Of a stretch of 64,000 nucleotides of DNA, positions 11,877 to 64,000 are shown piece after piece (positions within the stretch are counted from its first letter, which is position 1; each line of letters starts with the position of its first letter). The position numbers and the translations under genes are program-made. The stretch is from Lutjanus erythropterus (taxonomy: Eukaryota > Chordata > Actinopteri > Lutjaniformes > Lutjanidae): the NCBI GenBank assembly GCA_020091685.1, contig CM034613.1, positions 9,694,474 through 9,758,473 on the forward strand, written 5' to 3'. Below the pieces are notes generated by a model. That model made no database searches. It had not been told where the DNA came from and saw only the letters and a list, made by a program, of their open reading frames with translations.

Positions 11877-12322
11877 TGCTAAACGATTAAGTGATAACTG
11901 GCAGATTAATCAATAATGAAAACAATTGTTAGTTGCAGCCCTGATCTTGAACAACGTGTTGGGTGCACAGTCCAGGCAAGGATCTTGTTCAAATATTTGT
12001 AAATGATACATTTCCAATCCTTCTATTAATAAAATCCTGCATCTGTCAGTCTTTTAGCAGCAGCCATGTTTGTTTATTGACCTGAATTGATTTTACTTTC
12101 CAAACCCGCTATTTTTATCTAAAACCTCCTAAATGTTCTTATAATCTTTGTTATTGTCTGTCTTTGAAAAAGAAAACAAAAACTTTTTAACTTTCTCTAC
12201 ATATTTTCCATTTAAAATTCCAAACTCTGTCCAGATGTTTAATTTGCAGATTTTGCCCAGGGGTCGAAACAATGTGGCTGAGCAAATGTGTAGTCGGCTG
12301 TTTTCCAAACTTTTCCCAAATG

Positions 12323-12328
12323 TTTATT
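12323..12328 (-). terminator. Candidate polyadenylation signal of hdac8
   Basis: AATAAA on the minus strand, inside the frame CAAATAAACA, about 670 nt beyond the hdac8 stop codon. No other canonical hexamer was seen between the stop and this point. Confidence 0.5.
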
Positions 12329-12936
12329 TGTAAACCTTCCAAGTTTCTCAAGACTTGGAGAAGTAATTTTTCATGTACTTTTCAGGACTTTCCGGACCTG
12401 TTCATAAACCCAGGGGTTTTTACAAGCATAATGAGACGTTTGGGGAACCATCACTTTTTGTCTGTTTTAGTGCTTATCTGTCCTCGGGGGGCTAAAATCA
12501 CAGCAGCAGCGGGGTGAACGTGAAACCGGACACCTGACAAGTCTGTTATTTCGTTTAGTTTAAAATGTACACAAACGCATCCCTTGATACCAAAAACTCT
12601 GGGTGCACTGGCTGTAAAAAAAATCTGTATTACATACCCACACTGAACTCACCACAAACTCTTTCTCATTCACACAAGCACACATACCTTTTCCAAAAAA
12701 ACAAAAGGATTAAAAACAGTGAACATTGTACAGCGACCACATCACCGCTCCCCCTCCTCCTCCTCCCCTTATTAAACTGTTTTCCCCTGGAAACACTCAG
12801 CTAATGTTTTCCAAAACCCTCTCTTTTTCCTGCCTTCATCCCTCCCTCGCTCGCTCCATGCCTCGGGGCCGAAGGGGTCTGCTCCATATTGTCTTCATTA
12901 AAGCCGCCGAGAGTCGACCTGGTTTGGAAACATGGA

Positions 12937-12988
12937 GTGTGTGTGTGTGTGTGTGTACGTGTGAGGAGGAGGAGGAGGAGGAGGAGGC
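12937..12988. repeat. (GT)n and (GGA)n tracts in the hdac8 3'UTR
   Basis: A GT run (12937-12956) is followed by GGA triplets (12963-12988), ending 10 bases from the hdac8 stop codon. Confidence 0.9.
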
Positions 12989-12997
12989 TGCTGACTC

Positions 12998-51386
<38,389 letters not shown>

Positions 51387-51399
51387 TTACGACGGATAA

Positions 51400-51600
51400 A
51401 ATACAAATAACGTGATGGAGAATGTAGCTAAAACAAAGTCACAGTGAGAAGATGCGAGCGGCGGCTTCTTCTCAAAGTCTGGTGTTACACCGTCAACATT
51501 CCCCCCCGGTGAAACCGTCGGTCGTGTCTCGAAAGGATCCTGTTATTTGTAAAACTCTCGCGAGATTTGTAAGCTTTGTTCATTCATAGTGCACGCAATA
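51400..51600. promoter_or_regulatory. hdac8 promoter region
   Basis: GC-rich DNA directly upstream of the hdac8 ATG, with many CpGs. The perfect palindrome TCTCGCGAGA sits at 51556-51565. This element is known from vertebrate core promoters, often bidirectional ones, and is bound by BTG-box/ZBTB-type factors. No TATA box is evident. The transcription start site is not visible from sequence alone. Confidence 0.65.
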
Positions 51601-51988
51601 CACACTAATCATGTTTTATGGTGTGACGACGTCGTGGATAAGGTTTGGATATATCAAAGGACAGAAAACACTACGGAAGTCCTCCTGGTTTGAGTTAAAA
51701 TGGTCACTCTCGCGTGATCTTCCGTGGATCTGGGGTTCCCTTCTACACACGACAGATAAAAGTCTGCTCACGGCTGGTCTTCACCGCTCAGTTGGCAGGA
51801 AGACGACGATTATAAAATACATTTTAAAAAAGACATATATACATAATATAGTGCGATTTATGTCGTTGAAACTAGGACATTTCGACGATTTTGTTCATAG
51901 GTATGGCGAAAGTTGCTCCATAATGGCCACAAATATTGAATCTAACGTTCCGCACGCGGACCTTTGTTTCAGTGGAACTGAGTGAAAA

Positions 51989-52010
51989 GCATTCTGGGAT
52001 CTCTTGTAGT
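51989..52010. promoter_or_regulatory. ZNF143/THAP11-like site
   Basis: The minus strand reads ACTACAA, then four bases, then TCCCAGAATGC. This resembles the ZNF143/THAP11 promoter motif (ACTACAATTCCCAGAATGC) with a small spacer expansion. It lies about 600 bp upstream of the hdac8 ATG and may mark the far edge of the promoter or a divergent start. Confidence 0.45.
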
Positions 52011-52860
52011 CTTTTCGCCTCTCTCTGAAGTAGCGAGAGTTCCAAAATAGTTTGTTTATTAAAACTAAACCATAAACACAAAACAAGGTGTGGAAAAACA
52101 AAATTTTAGTGAACTGGAATAAAATTTAACACTTCAAACAAAAACATTTTAAGCTCAAACAATGTAAATTTAGCTATTTTGTTGAACAAAGTGAAAATAT
52201 GGAAAGAAAGGCAGGGGATTTGAAAGGAGGCTATAAAATATTGAAAGAACATATAATAATATGGAGTGAAAGTTACGAAAGTCTGAAATTAGAGAATGAA
52301 AGTCTGAAAATAAAAAATGAAGATTCAAAGGTGCCCTCCCATGCCATATTCTCAATTGCCATCCATTCAATAATCTTGTAACTGAACCTCATTGGACATT
52401 AGTTGACCCTAGTAATATTAAAAACCTGTAATTAAACACCATGAGGCTCTTGTCACTGTATTGTGGCCAGTCTTAACCTATAAGACATTTTGTATAATCT
52501 GCTTTATCAAACAAAATGTTGGTAATTACAAATGGATTTGCATCAAGTGTAGTCATCATTTGTCAGAATTAGTGTGTGAATTCTTCTAGTTAGTTTATCC
52601 TTTCACGTTTGAAGAAATTCAAACCAATGTCTCCATCCATGACTGTCACAGGTGTTGAGGCATAAAAAAGGATGTAAACCTGCATATCAACTTTAATACT
52701 GCTCAGTTAGCAGAGCAGCCTCCCACCCCCCCCCACTTTAAAATATCTGAAGAAGTCGACATTCTGGGAAGAGGAGGCAAAATATCCTGTTGACTGTTAC
52801 AGGAGTTAGCCAATAGGTGGCACTGGTGTCGAGACCAACCTAAACTACTCTTTTACTGTA

Positions 52861-52862
<2 letters not shown>

Positions 52863-52915
<53 letters not shown>

Positions 52916-53034
52916 ACAAACAACAACAAAAGGAAAAAGGAAAATTTAAAATGATTATATGCATATTGCAGTGTCCTCTTTAGTATTGTGTGTATGATTA
53001 TGGTTTACATATAAATGATTGTATATAACAAAGT

Positions 53035-53087
<53 letters not shown>

Positions 53088-53121
53088 GAGAGAGTAATAA
53101 TAATAATAATAATAATAATAA
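52863..53121. repeat. Two (AG)n tracts and a (TAA)n tract
   Basis: AG runs at 52863-52910 and 53037-53092, the latter followed directly by TAA triplets (53093-53121). The position is intergenic, between the hdac8 promoter and the N4BP1/KHNYN end. Confidence 0.95.
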
Positions 53122-54094
53122 TTAGTATTATTATTTTTATTATTATAATAATTATTACTGCTTTACATCCCCTAACTTTGATGATTCCTTTACGAACAAG
53201 TAGTTTTAGTATTGTACTTACTTTTTTTTTTAGATTTAGATTTAAACTGACTGATCAATTGACAGAGGAAAAGAACCGTAACTTAGATTTTTTTAAATCC
53301 TTTGAATCAAGTAATACATTAATACAGAAACATGGGCAGAATTCAACATCAAAGTCTTAAAATGTACATATATAAACAATACAAATAAGTTTATTCTATC
53401 TCACAATTGGTAGGTCTAAAAATTGACTTTGAGTAGCTGGATTGAGGATCTTCAGTCAGAGAAAGATATGGATATCATCTTTTCTCCCCCCATGAAGCTC
53501 TGTTCCGTCATCCAGGCTCTCTGTATGATCTTATGTTCAAAGCTACAATCACATCAATGTCAGACCTTGTTGAAATAAGTTAAAAAATGTATAAAATGGA
53601 GTGTAGATAAAATTGTATGGATTGGTTGAGCATGGTTCTAGCATGGCACCTGACATCTACCCCACAGCTGATGGTACTAATGTACAAACTTCACCCAAAC
53701 CATCCCATATGACAACAATTCACATCTATACCCTCTGACGGTTACAATAAATTCAGCATAACAACAGATAAAAGTTATATTGCTCTTTTTCTGTAAAGGA
53801 CCATCTGATCAGCTGATGGGTACCAAGACTGGGAGAGAGATAACAAGCTAACTCTAATCTGGTTCATAAAATGACTTTTAAATACAATTATTACACATTA
53901 GAAAGTGGAGAGAAAGAGTAATACATGAGACAAAGAACCTGTAATCAAATGCTTTTTCAATATAGTTAAATTATATGTGTGTTGGACTGTCAAAAGAAGG
54001 TTGGTCTTTTAATAAGATCATTGTTAATGCAGATCAATGATTATCCAGTGTGATTTGTTGTAGTTTCTTTGGTGGGAAACATAATTGAACTGTC

Positions 54095-54704
54095 TCCACC
54101 CCCTTCCGTCCCTCAGTCAACTTTCTTCGTTGTTTCCTGTACTTAGATATGTTTCATGGCATGCTTATTTATGTTGAAAAGAAAACCAAATTTGTGACGT
54201 GATGACATCTTTTGTTAGCTAATGTTAGGAAAATGCTAGCTGATGTACATCAATCATTAGCTAGTTAGTTCCATCCAATAAATAATTAGAAATGTCACAA
54301 TTCTCCAAGTCCACAGTTCAATATGACTTTTGATTTCAAAGTCACGATTCAGTTTGATTTTTTGATTTGACGATTTTTTGTTTCGCACTGACAGTGTTAA
54401 AGCTAGCTAATCTACATACATCTAATAGCTAATGTTAGCAAAAACGCTAGCTAATTCGCTTGTGCATCTTGCCTTGCTAGTATTAGCGAACTTAATACAT
54501 GACTATAAGTCATTTTTACACGTCTCCAAACAACATCTTTCTTCAAATTGTAGTTCTCTTTTCAACATAGACAAACCTAGCACATAGCATATCTAAGAAC
54601 AGGAAATAGGAAAGGAGAAAGTTGACTGAGGTTGTGTTGGATACCAAGCTTGCTCAAATGTTATTGGAGAAGGTAAAAAGGGGCAGGACTTAGGAGGGGT
54701 CAAT
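54095..54704. mobile_element. Fold-back element family 2 in the N4BP1/KHNYN 3' region
   Basis: Left arm CTCCACCCCCTTCCG, then TCAACTTTCTTCG, then TTTCCTGTACTTAG. Right arm ACAGGAAATAGGAAAGG, then AAGTTGACTGAGG, then GGGGCAGGACTTAGG. It lies 70-680 bp downstream of the stop codon and so is probably within the 3'UTR, since no AATAAA was seen between the stop and the element. Confidence 0.65.
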
Positions 54705-54773
54705 CACTTAAACCAGCACAAAATTCATTATAAGAAAAGTCTGAAATGACTGAGGGAAAAGACCCAGACTGGT

Positions 54774-63136
<8,363 letters not shown>

Positions 63137-64000
63137 CTGGTGTTTGGTGAGAGGAAAACAGAATGGCATTAATCTTAGTCCTCCTAATAACAACAGAATA
63201 AAAATGTAAGTGGACATTCAAACCAAAAACAGCCAGCTACACACCTTCAGCTATCTTTGAGACATGAAATACAATTCTACAACTCCTGTCTGAGCAACAA
63301 CTGCTCCAAAATACTGTAGGGCTGTTTGTTATACTTGTGACACAGTGCTGCACAAACCCAGTCAGCATTTTTCAGTTGAAAAGATGTTCAAAAGACGACT
63401 GTGGTCACTGGCAAAAAGACTTTCAGAATTGGTTCAAAAGTGTTTTCACATTCACTATTTAAAGATGTTGATTTAATGTTTAATTTTAGACCCATTTCAC
63501 TGGGATTTAGTGAAAAAATGTACATCCTCTACAATGTATTAATGCCATCATTACTTTGAAACCTAATTAAACAAGACTATGTGAAACCAAAGGACCAAAG
63601 AGTTGCTATAAAGAGATGGAGATATATTAATGAGGGATTTCCAAACAGTAGCAATAAATAGCACCTAATAGAGAGAAATAAAGTTTTGAAAATTTAAGTA
63701 TTTAAGTAATGAAATTTCCATGAGTTGTATATTTGCATTTTAACATAGCATGTTAATAATAGGTCAGAAATTCCCAGTGAAAACACCACTGTGTTACATT
63801 AAGGTGTCACTTCATACACGGTATGACACATTATTAGCTGATGACATAATAGTGGTATTAAGTAATAATGTAATTTCTTGTCGGAATAACAAGACTACAG
63901 TGTGAAGATATCACATTATTACTCAATATCATTATTGCACCATCCGCCAGCAGTGGTGGTGGTGATACTGGTGGGGGAGTCATACAACGATGGAAATGAC
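63137..64000 (-). other. Intron of N4BP1/KHNYN gene extending out of the window
   Basis: AT-rich sequence upstream of the large exon. The acceptor with pyrimidine tract is at 63137-63160. No upstream exon is recognisable, so the start codon and the KH-like N-terminus must lie beyond the right edge. Confidence 0.7.

Larger units (their letters stand above)
11315..11941. mobile_element. AGAGCTGCAA/TTGCAGCCCT MITE carrying two nested insertions
   Basis: The outer element begins AGAGCTGCAATGATTAG and ends GTTAGTTGCAGCCCT. It is interrupted by a short poly(A)-tailed retro-insertion (11348-11442) and by a second inverted-repeat element (11548-11876). The GATTAATC-rich termini match copies around 11064-11313, 14060-14310 and 27000-27510. 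Confidence 0.6.
1..12322. other. Intergenic region downstream of hdac8
   Basis: No protein-coding gene is recognised. Contents are repeats at 74-129, 1490-1940, 3139-3375, 4622-5840, 6802-7747, 9216-9686 and 11064-11941, the octamer cluster, and the possible promoter near 1000. In the remaining stretches (for example 2000-3100, 7750-9200 and 9690-11060) I see nothing specific. Confidence 0.6.
12323..12997 (-). other. hdac8: hdac8 3' untranslated region
   Basis: The sequence after the TAG has no further HDAC8 coding. It starts with a CTC/GGA triplet tract (12963-12988) and a GT/CA tract (12937-12956). The first canonical AATAAA on the minus strand is at 12323-12328, giving a 3'UTR of roughly 670 nt. 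The polyadenylation point is inferred from that hexamer only. Confidence 0.55.
51605..54094. other. Region between hdac8 promoter and N4BP1/KHNYN end
   Basis: A 124-codon plus-strand frame begins at 51611 but shows no recognisable domain. It may only be antisense promoter DNA. AG and TAA microsatellites lie at 52863-53121. Minus-strand ATTAAA (54008-54013) and AATAAA (53390-53395) are possible polyadenylation signals for the N4BP1/KHNYN gene. Confidence 0.5.

Noticed and set aside
51611-51985. 124-codon plus-strand open frame beside the hdac8 promoter
   Set aside because: No recognisable domain. It lies where divergent promoter transcripts are common, so it was not called as a gene.

Overview
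The window is vertebrate nuclear DNA, almost certainly from a ray-finned (teleost) fish. The grounds are two conserved multi-exon genes with GT-AG introns, long CA/GT microsatellites, many short inverted-repeat DNA transposon relics of fish type, and a decayed Tc1/mariner transposase. No prokaryotic gene, CRISPR array, rRNA or convincing tRNA was seen. Most long open frames are read-through of repeats or intron.

Two genes can be reconstructed, both on the minus strand. (1) A complete histone deacetylase 8 gene (hdac8) runs from its start codon at 51386 to its stop at 12998. It has 11 coding exons (1137 nt, 378 residues, against 377 in human) and every exon junction keeps frame. The last exon holds only 23 coding bases and lies 13.4 kb beyond exon 10. 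(2) The 3' part of an N4BP1/KHNYN-family gene (KH-like, UBA-like, NYN ribonuclease and CUE-like C-terminal domains) occupies 63136 to 54774 in six exons. Its first exon(s) lie beyond position 64000.

Layout from left to right: 1-12320 is intergenic and repeat-rich, with one CpG/CCAAT-box region near 1000-1100 and an octamer-motif cluster near 3900-4350. 12323-13020 holds the hdac8 terminal exon and 3'UTR. 13021-26385 is intron 10 and 26492-41302 is intron 9; both are large and repeat-filled. 41303-51386 carries the remaining hdac8 exons. 51400-52010 is a promoter-like region with a TCTCGCGAGA palindrome and a ZNF143/THAP11-like motif. 52866-53121 holds AG and TAA microsatellites. 54095-54704 is a fold-back element just downstream of the N4BP1/KHNYN stop codon. 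54774-63136 is that gene, with fold-back DNA in its introns.

HDAC8 is a zinc lysine deacetylase whose known substrates include cohesin SMC3. N4BP1/KHNYN proteins are RNA-cleaving regulators of innate immunity. Nothing suggests that the two genes work together beyond sharing a strand. The most unusual sequence property is that CA/GT repeats sit at the 5' splice sites of four hdac8 exons (5, 7, 9, 10), while the terminal exon is bracketed by paired CA/GT and GGA tracts. The transposon families are also layered, with nested insertions and visible target-site duplications. I did not find a clearly new multi-gene system.
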